Shown here: positions 19,715-29,394 of the stretch, piece after piece
How positions within the stretch are numbered: position 1 is the first letter of the stretch
Layout: each line of letters opens with the position of its first letter
Source of the DNA: Aspidapion aeneum
Lineage: Eukaryota; Arthropoda; Insecta; Coleoptera; Brentidae
Direction of reading: 5' to 3'
Assembly: GCA_963576565.1 (NCBI GenBank)
Contig: OY755038.1
Span: forward strand, 207,053,013-207,117,012
Length of the DNA: 64,000 nt
Position numbers and translations under genes: made by a program
Notes under the pieces: generated by a model
What the model was told of the DNA's origin: nothing
The model's input: only the letters and a program-made list of their open reading frames with translations
The model's database searches: none

Positions 19715-21907
19715 ATGCACAAATCAGACTGGGACAAAATTGATGCTATTTCCTACAGATCCATGGAAAACGAACACCACAGAAGTACGGAGAGGCAGAA
19801 AACCAAATACCAGAGACTAACTGACGACAACAATAAACGGGATAACCAGCAGCCCATCCTTGATTCTACAAAAACTGTCATTAACCTATCGGACCGCCCG
19901 CTTTCTCAAAATGAAGTCTCAGTACTCTCTAAGGGGGGGAACTTTGCTGTTGCACCTAGGGAGGTTCCCAAGGAAGAAATAATTGCCAACTTAGAATCTG
20001 CTATTAGAAAGTTGCCCGAAGATCAGGCAGAAGAAATACTCACGGAGTGTTCACAGATTTTGCGAAAAGCCAAACCACCAAAACGCAACATTACAAGGAT
20101 GGAAGAAAAAGCCATTAAGGATCTCAACAAAGACGAAAACATTCTGATACTGCCTGCCGACAAAGGAAACGCCACTGTAGTATTGAACAGGGATGACTAC
20201 AACAGAAAGATGGTCGATCTTTTAGAACCCTCAACATACAAGAAGCTAAAAAGAGATCCTACACAACCCGCAATTAAAAAAGTGAATCACTTAATTAAGA
20301 TTTCTTCATTGGAGGACCCCGTCAAGAAGATGCTATGCCAAAGTGAAGCCCTGACTCCGAGATTGTATGGACTACCAAAAATCCACAAAAACGATGTGCC
20401 TCTTCGTCCCATTGTCAGTACTATAGGCTCACCAACATACAAACTTGCGAAACATCTTGCTTCCCTCTTGCAACCCCACATCGGACTAACGGATTCGCAT
20501 GTAAGAGACTCCACCCACTTTATTGAGAAGATCAAAAACATCGTCATGGACGAGAAAGACATCTTAGTTAGCTTTGATGTTGTGTCTTTGTTCACGAAGG
20601 TACCTTTGGCCGAGGCAATGAGGGAAGTGGAACACATTTTTCCGAAGGGCATCACCGACCTGTTTAAGATCTGCCTAACGACATCATATTTCACCTTCAA
20701 TGAACAAATTTATGAACAGATCGATGGAGTATCAATGGGTAGCCCTTTATCGCCAGTGATTGCGAACTTTTTCATGGAGAAACTAGAAGAGAAGGCGCTG
20801 AATAATGCCCCTCATAAACCCAAAGTCTGGTTTCGATATGTAGATGACACTTTTGTCGTTTGGCCTTATGGTAGAGACAGCCTTAATGAATTTCTCAACC
20901 ACATTAACAGCATACACCCCAGTATACAATTTACAATGGAAACAGAGAACAACAGAGAATTAGCATTCCTTGACGTACTAGTAACGAGGAAAGAGGGACG
21001 ACTAGGACATACCGTATACAGAAAACCTACTCACACAGACCGCTACCTAAACAACACATCTAATCACCACCCGTGCCAACGAAAAGGGGTAATAAGAACA
21101 TTGGTAGAGAGGGCGAAAAGAATCTGCGAACCAGAACATCTAGACAAAGAATTAAACCATCTTAAAAACGCCCTCGTTGCAAATGGATATACTCAAAGCG
21201 ACATAGATAAATGTATACGACCAAAGCCGAGCACTAGAAGTAGCAGTAGCGGTGGACTGAGCAGCCGCGAAGTTACTTCAAGAGCCTTTCTGCCCTACAT
21301 CCCTAGAGTGACAGATAGGATCGGACGTATTCTGGGAAAACACAACATAAAAACGATCTTCAAGCCATCTAAGAAGATCGAGAACCACCTCAGATCTGCG
21401 AAGGATATAAGGAACCCCCTAAGTTCTTCGGGGGTATACCGCATTCCCTGTACCTGTGGAAGTGTCTACATCGGAACAACCAAACGGTCCGTAAACACAA
21501 GAATCAAAGAACACAAAGCCAACTGTCGCCTCGGACATACGGAAAAATCCGCAGTTGCAGACCACACACTAAACAATGAAGACCACCGAATAAAATTCGA
21601 AGACACACAAGTTCTCTGCGCCTCCTCTTCATACTATCCAAGACTCTATAGAGAAGCAATCGAAATTCATAAACACCAGCAGAACTTCAACAGATCTGAA
21701 GAAACTCTTAAAATTAACAGAACATGGGTACCGGTTCTTAAAAACACTAAACGGCTCGCTTACAATAACAAAACTGAATCAAGGGAATGTGACCAATCAC
21801 CGACCAGCTCTGATATACGCCCCGCCCACCATAGCGTATATAACTTGCGCCCGCGACAGACTAACCACCAGTCTTCGAGAAGCCGACAAACAGTCAACAT
21901 CTCCTGA
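19715..21907 (+). CDS. Penelope-like reverse transcriptase with GIY-YIG endonuclease
   Basis: 730 codons from the first ATG; homology to the minus copy shows that the true frame begins further upstream (LRERIHSTRSQ, from about 19630) and is truncated. Domains in order: N-terminal extension (KSDWDKIDAISYRSMENEHH); RT with PADKGNATVVLNRDDY, RLYGLPKIHKN, VSFDVVSLFTKVP (motif A Asp), GVSMGSPLSPVIANFFME (motif B), WFRYVDDTFVVWP (motif C, catalytic DD near residue 375) and LAFLDVLVTR; a Ser-rich linker (STRSSSSGGLSS); a C-terminal GIY-YIG nuclease with GVYRIPCTCGSVYIGTTKRS and RIKEHKANCRLG. The CTC upstream of VYIG is typical of Penelope nucleases. The element copies its RNA at nuclease-nicked DNA. 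All core motifs look intact. Confidence 0.9.
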   Translation: MHKSDWDKIDAISYRSMENEHHRSTERQKTKYQRLTDDNNKRDNQQPILDSTKTVINLSDRPLSQNEVSVLSKGGNFAVAPREVPKEEIIANLESAIRKLPEDQAEEILTECSQILRKAKPPKRNITRMEEKAIKDLNKDENILILPADKGNATVVLNRDDYNRKMVDLLEPSTYKKLKRDPTQPAIKKVNHLIKISSLEDPVKKMLCQSEALTPRLYGLPKIHKNDVPLRPIVSTIGSPTYKLAKHLASLLQPHIGLTDSHVRDSTHFIEKIKNIVMDEKDILVSFDVVSLFTKVPLAEAMREVEHIFPKGITDLFKICLTTSYFTFNEQIYEQIDGVSMGSPLSPVIANFFMEKLEEKALNNAPHKPKVWFRYVDDTFVVWPYGRDSLNEFLNHINSIHPSIQFTMETENNRELAFLDVLVTRKEGRLGHTVYRKPTHTDRYLNNTSNHHPCQRKGVIRTLVERAKRICEPEHLDKELNHLKNALVANGYTQSDIDKCIRPKPSTRSSSSGGLSSREVTSRAFLPYIPRVTDRIGRILGKHNIKTIFKPSKKIENHLRSAKDIRNPLSSSGVYRIPCTCGSVYIGTTKRSVNTRIKEHKANCRLGHTEKSAVADHTLNNEDHRIKFEDTQVLCASSSYYPRLYREAIEIHKHQQNFNRSEETLKINRTWVPVLKNTKRLAYNNKTESRECDQSPTSSDIRPAHHSVYNLRPRQTNHQSSRSRQTVNIS

Positions 21908-21942
21908 AGATGCCATCCACTCGAGATGGCGAAACGTCGAGA
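21900..21942 (+). ncRNA. Hammerhead-ribozyme-like motif, plus Penelope copy
   Basis: Stem I arm TCTC (21900-21903), core CTGAAGA (21904-21910), an extra T, stem II GCCATC/GATGGC around a CACTCGA-type loop, GAAA (21931-21934), CGT plus cleavage-site C (21938), and GAGA closing stem I. It overlaps the last codons and stop of the RT ORF. As in the minus copy, stem III is just ACGT. Known from the family; activity is inferred. Confidence 0.65.
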
Positions 21943-22004
21943 ACGAATTTCCAACGACGACGGCCGAACAGCCCGATAGCACACCCACCACAAGTTCAAA
22001 AATA

Positions 22005-22445
22005 TTCCAAAGATGAAACTTAAATTTCAAGATCAACTAATGGGACTCATTCCAACAATTGTTTCAGTGTCTTTTTATTTTATGTCGGAAGGTCCATAAA
22101 TTACTTTACATAAAAGACAGGCTGAGATTTGGTTCCTTTTATCGCTGCTAGTATTTATTTTGGAATTATTTTTAGCTAAAACTCAACTTCAATGTATAAC
22201 TCTTAAAATTACCATTTCAGCAATGTTTAGTCCCATTGGAGGCTTATTGTGTTTAGTGTTATTTAATTTATTTAAAATCTACGAATCTCCAGTTAACTCT
22301 GTAGCTTTCATAACTCTAGAGGGAATATCTGCAGGAACCATTTTGTATATAACATTTTTTTAGGTTCTTAACAGGGAAAATGGGTGAAGGGTCATTTTAA
22401 TGCCAGTTTTGCAATATTTTGAAAATATAATAAATAGTTTAGTGG
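22005..22445 (+). pseudogene. ZIP-A 3' copy 4, right part
   Basis: Resumes with TTCCAAAGATGAAAC and DQLMGLIPTIVS, loses TM5 in a short deletion, then reads ELFLAKTQLQCITLKITISAMFSPIGG...YESPVNSVAFITLEGISAGTILYITFF before a stop (22160-22363 open). The C-terminal part is decayed. TM4 reads FYFMSEG, without its metal-binding His. Confidence 0.75.
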
Positions 22446-22829
22446 ACTTAATTACTGGAAAAAATAAAAAAAATGTTTTCTAAAATAAATAAATGTCAAA
22501 TGGTCGAATAAAATAACATTTAGCAGTACTTTATTAAAGGTTAGTCTTTTAAAATTATCTGTCTAAACAGATTGTCATGTTAAACAAAATTATGCATTAT
22601 TACAGAGCAGACAGTACCAAATGGTGTGATTAAAAAAATGTGTCATTACCTTAAAGAATACCTTTGAATAAACTGAAGATAAACTTAATGTTAAGTAATT
22701 AGTAGAATGTTATAATTTATTTCTGTTATATTATTATAATTAAGGTCTCGGTGCCAGTTTATCCTAAACTGTTTCGAGATCTGTAATAAATCTTTATTAA
22801 AAAAAAATATATATTAGTGTATTTATTGT
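22446..22829. other. 3' flank of copy 4 and spacer
   Basis: AT-rich duplicated 3' flank. The segment around 22740-22800 (GGTCTCGGTGCCAG, then TAATAAATC and an A run) could be the 3' end of a retroelement, but I could not identify it. Confidence 0.3.
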
Positions 22830-23436
22830 GATACTCAATAGCGAACAACAAAAAACAACGTGACATTTTTACTAGAAAAAATAAATATAAAGATCTTGAA
22901 AAATCGTAGTATTCACATATTCACATATTAAAGAGATTCAAGATATTCCAAAGAAGAAACTGACTGAACTTATAATAAAGAAAAACTCATGCGAAAATTT
23001 TTAAAAATTGTTTACCTAAAAATTGGTTCCAGGTATTTTTATTTTAGCATTAATTCTGCACCCATTTGGTTTTGGATATGTTTTAGCAATTATCCACACT
23101 AAAACCACATATCGTCGGCGAAATCCGAAAAGTGTGTAACTCCAATTTGACAAAATTTACAGAAAAGACCAAAAACACACTTTTTTAAAAATTGGATTCG
23201 CAAAATTCTTGTGATATTTAAAATATCGTCTCTATGTGGGATAATTAGTATTCCTTACAACTTATTTTGTCTTTTGCAGGAATTTAATTTTTCAAATGAA
23301 TTTTAGAAAATTTTATCCTGATTTGGAGTTACACATTTTTTGGGTTTGGCTGACGATATATGGTGTCGTCTAAACCTATTGGAGTTGCAGTCCTCTTGAG
23401 TTACTAGTATTAGATTTATTTATTTTTGGCACTTAA
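22830..23436 (+). pseudogene. ZIP-A 3' copy 5, split by a MITE
   Basis: Degenerate loop (AACAACAAAAAACAACG, AAGAGATTCAAGATATTCC), then a heavily decayed TM4-TM5 (ATTCTGCACCCATTTGG). After the MITE at 23110-23358 it resumes with CCTATTGGAGTTGCAG (TM6) and breaks off at about 23436. Confidence 0.6.
23110..23358. mobile_element. TA-flanked MITE in copy 5
   Basis: Inverted ends TCGTCGGCGAAATCCG and its diverged partner (TCGTCAGCCAAACCC on the other strand), with shared GTGTGTAACTCCAA, bordered by TA. No ORF. Confidence 0.65.
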
Positions 23437-24136
23437 AAGCGTTGTCCGCACCAAGAAACATTGTGGAAAACAAAGTTAGTAACAAAAAAGTTAATGACAA
23501 TATTTTTCAACAAATTTTCGAACCAAACATTCACAAAAACATTGTTGCGGAATTTGTCTCCAACAAAATGTTGCTGATATTGTTTTGTTACTCCTGTGCA
23601 AATGCATTCGTCCAGACTGATTTCGACAGTTGAAAGTAAAAGTACAGCAGAAATGGATGACGCGTCAATAATAATATCAATATCACCGTCATGACGGTGA
23701 TATTGATATTATTATTGTCAAAAAAAACAAACAAATAAACGAGCAGCTATTTCCCCCCATGCGTCATACTTTTTTGTTTCTTCTTGTAATCTTTATCAGT
23801 TGCATCCCAAAGGATTGATTTTTCACGAAATATTTCTATTAACAGACAAATTTTTTCCCTTGACCACTCCATTGCGTGCCAATTCACCCACTAAATACTA
23901 AATAAAAATTCGGTGGAGAAATAGCAAAATATTGCCGTTCTTTGATCTTTACCGACAAGTGATGGGAAACAGAATCTTGTTGATAACATTGTTAGAAACA
24001 TATTGCCAGCAACATTGTCGTGTTGTTTTCTACATTTGTTACCAACAAAGTTACTCAACAAAAGTTAGGAACAAATGTTATTAACTTTTCCTATTAAATT
24101 TTCAAACTTTGTTAGTAACATTGTTAGAAACACAAT
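23437..24136. mobile_element. Inverted-repeat element rich in GTTAGTAACA motifs
   Basis: The ends have imperfect inverted similarity (AACAAAGTTAGTAACA near 23468; TTTGTTAGTAACATTG near 24109), and short motifs such as TTGTTAC, CAACAAA and TTAGAAACA recur throughout. A perfect palindrome lies inside (23666-23717). No coding capacity. It separates ZIP-A copies 5 and 6. Confidence 0.5.
23666..23717. repeat. Perfect 52-bp palindrome without spacer
   Basis: The two 26-bp arms match exactly around the centre 23691/23692 (CACCGTCA|TGACGGTG). Outward, the arms are AT-rich (ATAATATCAATAT). Confidence 0.95.
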
Positions 24137-24610
24137 GCGACCTATTCTAAAAATTGTAGCAATATCATTTTATTCCATGTTGGAAAGTGTATCAATTGGT
24201 TTACGCAAAAGGCGGGCAAAGGTTTGGTACCAGTTGATCGCTGTTAGTATTTATTCTGGATCCGTTTTATTCTGGATAGGGTTGGCATTATTTCTAGTTA
24301 AAACTAAGCTTTGCTTTATAATTCTTAAAATTACCATTTTAGCTGTATCTAGCCCTATTGGAGTAGTCTTGGGTTTATTATTTTTTCATTTTTTTAAAAT
24401 CGACAAATCTCCAGGGAACCCTGTATTTTTCATAATTTTGGAGGAAATATATTAAATATAGCATTCATTCTGTATATAACATTTTTTCAGGTGCTTAACA
24501 GAGCAAAAGAGCGAAGGGTTTACAGATTAAAAAGGGGATTGTGCATTGTAGGTGGATTTATTTTAATGGCTGTTTTGCAGTATTTTGAATATATAATAAA
24601 TGAGTAATTA
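24137..24610 (+). pseudogene. ZIP-A 3' copy 6
   Basis: Open part within 24075-24455 reads MRPILKIVAISFYSMLESVSIGLRKRRAKVWYQLIAVSIYSGSVLFWIGLALFLVKTKLCF...ILEEIY. The metal-binding His of TM4 is Tyr (SFYSMLES) and the TM5 His is also Tyr (SIYSGS). A frameshift follows; VLNRAKERRVYRLKRGLCIVGGFILMAVLQYFEY continues in another frame to a stop at about 24605. Confidence 0.8.
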
Positions 24611-25789
24611 AGCCTCAGCTATTAACTAACTAGCTTAAGAGGAAGCTTTGCGTATGACCTTAGAGTAAGAAAAAAAAGGAAGACCCTCGTTTTCAGCGGT
24701 CATTCATTCATTTGTTGGTTAACAATGTATCCGTTACACTGTTGTCGCCTCCTGTATCTTCCTCAAATTGTATAAATAACAAATCAGGTTCAACTTGTGA
24801 CCAGTTGCAAAATATGTAGTGCTTTGGTTTTGTTGACATATTTAACCCACGCGATATTTTTTTCTACGCTTATTAGTCTGCGTCGCGTCATTTTGTGCTA
24901 TGCATTTTTGATTAAATCATTCGAAACCCCACATTTATGGAACATAATTTATGAACGGTCTCTTTCCCCATAATTTTCACAACACGTGGCCACAGCGGTG
25001 TGACGTCATATTACGGATTTTGTGTTAGTAGGGCCGGGTTTGCATTTGGGCTATGTGGACTACATTCCCATGGAAAAAGAGGTTCTCTATGTTATTGTAG
25101 AGGACCCTAAACTATTAATAATTGATCAAACAAGTTTAACCAAGATTAAGGATATTCTATCTTATTATTTAATACGCTGCTTATCTGCTTATAGAGTTTA
25201 AGCGCTACTAGCCATGTTATTAGGGAACAGAAAGAAATAAATTTTAACCTCGTTGCTATAAACAGTCCAAATTTTGTACCAGTTCCATTAAGAATCAGAA
25301 TTTTTACCAACATTAAAAATATTTGGAAGTAAAATGGGCGGGAACATACAAAACCAAAGCACCACTTATTTTGCACCTACTCAAAAATAAATTTTATTTA
25401 TAATTGCTCATAAAATTCCGCGAAAAAAGAGGAGGCGGCAACAACGAAAGCTCTGTTTCGCATGGCAAAAAATGAAAGAATTATCTTGGAAAACGAAAAA
25501 AGGTCCAAAGTACGTAGAAAAAATGTGTGGCAAAATGCGATAAAGGTTACCAGGCATCACAGGCTATGTTAGGTAAGTAACAAGTAAATATTATAAAAGT
25601 AGAAAAAACATAATTTTTTCACTTATATAATGGCAACAAAGTTTAATTTGGTGGGTCCCCAAGTCGTGAACGGTTAGCCCAGAGTTTCCTAAGCTCTAAG
25701 GTCGACACTGACAGTGACATGTATTTGTATTAAATGCAGTGTTGTCTTGGCCGTCGTACTCGGTATATGGAATTTTTGGTGTTTTTTAC

Positions 25790-26815
25790 CTGAATGGGAC
25801 AACTGGGCGCCGCCAACTGTGCGCCAAGCCAACTTGGCGCGGGGCCAACTCGGCGCCGTCAACTGAGTGCTGGGCCAAATCGGCGCCGGACTAAAAAATT
25901 TTTTTTGATAAAATGTGTAGATGAAAAACAAAATATATTATTAATATAAAAACATCTTTAAAAAATCCTTTACGCATTTTTTTTAAATTTGTTTTTGTTA
26001 AGTAAAGTTAAATACATTAAGTCGATTGTTGAATGCCGTATAGTGTTTGGTAACCTGTCAACACTACAATTGACGTTTTTTATTACAACAATGGCGGATC
26101 CAAAATGGCGGATTTCTTTATTTTTAAACCGATTTGTCTGAAACTTGAAAGTTAGCAGTGCCTGAGATCACTAAATACAGTTTTATCCTCAAACTTAAAA
26201 AAATCAAAATGGCCGATTTTCTTATTTACTAACCGATTTATCTCAAACTTGAAATATTACATTGCTTGAGGTCATTTAACACAATTTTTTACTTAAACTT
26301 AAAAAGATCAAAATGGCGGATCCAAAATGGCGGATTTTCTTATTTACTAACCGATTTGTCTCAAACTTGAAATATTTCATTGCTTGAGGTCATTTAACAC
26401 AATTTTTACCTCAAACTTAAAAAAATCAAAATGGTGGATCCAAAATGGCGGATTTTCTTAATTACTAACCGATTTGTCTCAAACTTGAAATATTACATTA
26501 ATTATTTTCTCTCAGGCACTGCAAACTATCAAGTTTCAGACAAATCGGTTTAAAAATAAAGAAATCCGCCATTTTGGATCCGCCATTGTTCTAATAAAAA
26601 ACGTAAATTGTAGTGTTACCAGGTTACCAAACACTACAACTACCAAGATTCAACAGTCGAACTAATGAATTTACTTTACTTTCTTGATTTTTTAAAGATG
26701 TTTTTATATAAATAATATATTTTGTTTTTCATCTACACATTTTATCAAAAAAAAAATGTTTAGTCCGGCGCCCAGTTGGCGGCGCCGAGTTGGCGGCGCC
26801 CAGATGTCCTAGACC
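25790..26815. mobile_element. MULE-like foldback element with perfect 9-bp target duplication
   Basis: GTTTTTTAC is duplicated exactly at 25781-25789 and 26816-26824. The TIRs are ~370 bp long and begin with an array of ~16-bp units such as CCAACTCGGCGCCG. The centre (about 26090-26510) has three to four ~115-bp tandem units containing ATGGCGGATCCAAAATGGCGG and GATTTGTCTCAAACTTGAAA. A 9-bp duplication and long TIRs indicate Mutator-like transposition. No transposase. Confidence 0.85.
26090..26510. repeat. Tandem array inside the MULE-like element
   Basis: Repeated blocks of about 115 bp: AAATGGCGGATTTTCTTA, then CCGATTTGTCTCAAACTTG, then ATTGCTTGAGGTCATTTAAC, then ACCTCAAACTTAAAA. The first unit is also part of the left terminal repeat and appears inverted at the right (about 26530-26590). 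Confidence 0.75.
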
Positions 26816-27334
26816 GTTTTTTACTGTGTGTTGCGTTTTATTTTTCTAAAATAGAATTTAGTTAAACGTAAAAATAAAAACAAGAAGTGCTATGTTTATG
26901 AAAAATATTGTGAAAATTCAGCCTAGTTTGGTCTTTTCAAGATGATTCCAGTGACGCAAGAATTACCGTCACGAATAAGGAAAATTTACACGGGGCCGCG
27001 TTTGATTAATCTCTTTATTTTTTTCTTACTCGAAGCATAGGGCATATAATGGGCGCGTAAGGGTTTTTAAATAACTCTTTTGGCAAAAGTATTTCTAATA
27101 TGAAAGCGTACTATAAAATAATTAAAATTTCCTGAAGCCGAACTAAAAATTAGGTAATCTAGGGTTATTTTAAAACTCTTACCCGCTCATTATATGTATA
27201 CCATACGCAGAGCTCCCTCTTAATGGAAATCATAATTGTCAAATCGGTAAATAAAACAGTATTTGAAAAAAAAAATTCTGATGGATTTTATTTTTTTAAA
27301 CAGATAGTTTTCTTTTAATGATAAATCAGAAGCT

Positions 27335-28035
27335 TGTACTTTAATAGAGAAAATCATAAGAATATTATTAAATCTGGAACCTTAAGTATTGACAACAAAA
27401 ACAAATGATACAGTTTTACAATAAAAAATTAAAATGTAGATCTTAAAATATTCCAAAGCAGGTAATTACTGAATCATATAATGCGACAAATTTTAACAAT
27501 TCTATTATTTTTTTAAATTCAATTTGGGAAGAGTTATCAATTGATTAACGTAAAAGCTTTTGGTAACTTTTTATGTCTGTTAGTGATAGTATTCATTCTG
27601 CATCCATTTTATTTTAGATAAGTTACAATATCTAGATCTATTGGAGTCGTTTTGAGTTTATTATTATAGAATTTATTTAAAAGTCCTGAATGTCCAACTA
27701 ATTCTATGGTTTCCATGATTTTAGTGTGGAAATCCGTAGAAAAACCATTTTTGATATAATATTTTTAGGTTTCTAACAGAGAAAAAGATTAGTGAATGTT
27801 TTGTAGGTTACCAGGGGGATTGTGCAGTTTATTGTCGGAGGTTTTCGGATTAAATTTGAATAGCTGTTTTTTTTTAGCTAGATTTCGCCCTTTCAGAGTT
27901 ATTCTTGTTAAGCAAAACAAATCCTGAATAAAGAACTTATTTATTTATTTATTTGTTTTATTTTAATGGCAGATTTATAGTATTTTAAAAATGTACTGAA
28001 TGTTTCTTATTACTTAGCTATTAATTCACTAGGTC
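27335..28035 (+). pseudogene. ZIP-A 3' copy 7
   Basis: Strongly decayed. Recognisable pieces are AATAGAGAAAATCATAAG (loop), CATATAATGCGACAAATTTTAAC (TM4 start, cited by position 27475-27497), GATAGTATTCATTCTGCATCC (TM5), ATTGGAGTCGTTTTGAG (TM6) and TTAATTCACTAGGTCATG (end). It is interrupted at about 27845-27955 by a retroelement tail. Confidence 0.65.
27845..27955 (+). mobile_element. LINE/SINE 3' tail fragment
   Basis: About 110 bp ending CCTGAATAAAGAACTTA followed by (TTTA)n, a typical 3' end of a non-LTR element, inserted in ZIP-A copy 7. Confidence 0.45.
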
Positions 28036-28139
28036 ATGTAGATTCATTACTAATTAAATTTAAAATTAAGGAACTTAAGTAAAAATAAATCATCAGTAAA
28101 GTATTTTGTGTTAAAATTATTTTTTTAAAAGACGATGAT

Positions 28140-28462
28140 AATTTAGAAATTGTACTTTAATAAAGAAAGAACATAGCGATAATAATAATTAGAGTATTAA
28201 ATGCAATAACTCAACCACCGGCTACCAAAAAAAAAACAATTACTAAAAAAAATAACATAGAATAGTATGTCCAGCGAAAATATTAAACAGGGTCTAAAAA
28301 GAACAAACTGTGACAGAATTAAAATGCAAGATCAACTCATGGTACTCAGGTACCTTTTTGTAGGTCTGGAATGATGTCAAGCTAAAACTAAGCTTTGTCC
28401 ATTGAATTTATTTAAAATACCTGAATTCCCAATTAACTATGCAGTGTCCATAATTCTGGATC
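28140..28462 (+). pseudogene. ZIP-A 3' copy 8, left part
   Basis: Fragments of the loop (AATAATAATTAGAGTATTAAATG), AGATCAACTCATGGTACTC and, after deletions, ATTTATTTAAAATACCTGAA through GTGTCCATAATTCTGG. Cut at 28462 by the GCCG-type element and resumes at 29395. Confidence 0.6.
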
Positions 28463-28906
28463 GGTAAGTAACAATTCGCCGCGGTCGATTCACCGCGGTC
28501 TGGTTTACCGTAGCTGTTTTGCCGCGGGGACAAATCGCCGCGAAAATTTTTGTGTAATTTTTATTTGAATATGACTTATTTTTTCTTAAATAATAGCTCC
28601 CCTGTCCTCATGTTGGGAGATAAAAAAATCTGTGTTAAACCTAACCGTGGTCAATTGATCGCAACATATGCTAACCGGTGTGCGGACCACCAAAATTTTG
28701 CAAAAAAATGCCCCCACTGAAAAAAAAAATGTTTGTCGAAAAAAGAAATGCTTGTTCAAAAAATTCATTGATAAAAAAAAAATTGCGAGAATTCTTTTTG
28801 AAAATAATGCTTTTTATAAAGTAGTTTTCCCAAAACTTAATTTATCATAAAAAACTTAAAAAAAAACATTAAAATAAAAATAAAAGTATAAAAAATTGTG
28901 TGTACT

Positions 28907-29083
28907 CAAGCGCGGATTTGAGGGGGGGGGTAACGGGGTAATTGCCCCCCTAGAAAAAAAGCACTTTTTCCTTATAAAATAAGGGAAAACAGGAGAATTA
29001 CCCCCCCAGAAAAAAAATTATATTACAAAAAAAAATTTTTTCAACTATTACCCCCCCTAGATTTTGACCCAGATCCGCGCTTG
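28907..29083. mobile_element. hAT-type MITE nested in the MULE-like element
   Basis: TIRs CAAGCGCGGAT(T/C)TG and CAGATCCGCGCTTG, flanked by TGTGTACT and TGTGTGCT (8 bp, one mismatch). Contains G and C runs and CCCCCCTAGA motifs. Confidence 0.7.
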
Positions 29084-29111
29084 TGTGTGCTTAAGAGCAC
29101 ACGGCAGAAGT

Positions 29112-29307
29112 GTAAACTTTAACAAGGCGAAATTACTAATACTGGCCTTCATCTGCATCATCATATGGCTCGCTGAATGTTCCTCTCACAGTTAGTCGAC
29201 TCGAGCCGACTTCAACCGAATGAGCGTTACATACCCGAGCCTGACGGCTCAGTTTAATTCACTACCCACAAAAATTGCTAAACGCGCCTAAAGAAGTTTA
29301 CACTTCA
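29112..29307. mobile_element. Small inverted-repeat insertion
   Basis: GAAGTGTAAACTTT near the left and AAGAAGTTTACACTTC at the right form inverted ends of a ~195-bp segment within copy 4. Confidence 0.45.
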
Positions 29308-29394
29308 AAAATTCTCGCGAATCGGCCGGCTGCAAATTGTCCCCGCGGCAAACCGGCCCGCGGCGAATCGGCTGCGGAGAATTGTTCTAGTCTT

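Larger units (their letters stand above)
19618..21992 (+). mobile_element. Penelope-like element, plus copy
   Basis: Plus-oriented copy, 5'-truncated at the head-to-head junction (AGATGCCCTTTTAAGAG is the first shared sequence). It carries an intact long ORF, a hammerhead-like motif at 21900-21942 and the terminal sequence ending ACACCCACCAC, after which ZIP-A copy 4 resumes. The two copies are nearly identical where both are present, so the insertion is fairly recent. Confidence 0.85.
24639..27219. mobile_element. 2.6-kb TTAA-flanked TIR element
   Basis: TTAA at 24635-24638 and 27220-27223 flanks inverted ends GAGGAAGCTTTGCGTATG and CATACGCAGAGCTCCCTC. The duplicated ZIP-A 3' flank continues on both sides, which confirms a clean insertion. 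A TTAA target suggests piggyBac-like transposition, but no transposase was recognised. A short open stretch (about 25420-25566: TTKALFRMAKNERIILENEK) is unassigned. It hosts the MULE-like element at 25790-26815. Confidence 0.6.
28463..29394. mobile_element. MULE-like element with GCCG sub-repeat termini, copy 4
   Basis: Left end has CAATTCGCCGCGG and CGATTCACCGCGG units; right end has GCGAATCGGC and CAAATTGTCCCCGCGG units. The flanks TTCTGGATC and TTCTGAAGG look like a diverged 9-bp duplication of the ZIP-A codons at the insertion point. The inner block shared with copies 1 and 2 is present in reverse orientation (about 28590-28710). It hosts two smaller MITEs. Confidence 0.65.

Noticed and set aside
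18459..20700. 137-codon frames on the strand opposite to both Penelope ORFs
   Set aside because: Antisense shadows, identical in both copies because the copies are nearly identical.
17672..21992. Penelope-like pair as an assembly duplication artefact
   Set aside because: The two copies differ by two deletions, a G-run change and several substitutions, and have different flanks.
25689..25931. 80-codon minus-strand frame with repeated WPxxQLTAPSW
   Set aside because: Translation of the 16-bp terminal units of the MULE-like element.
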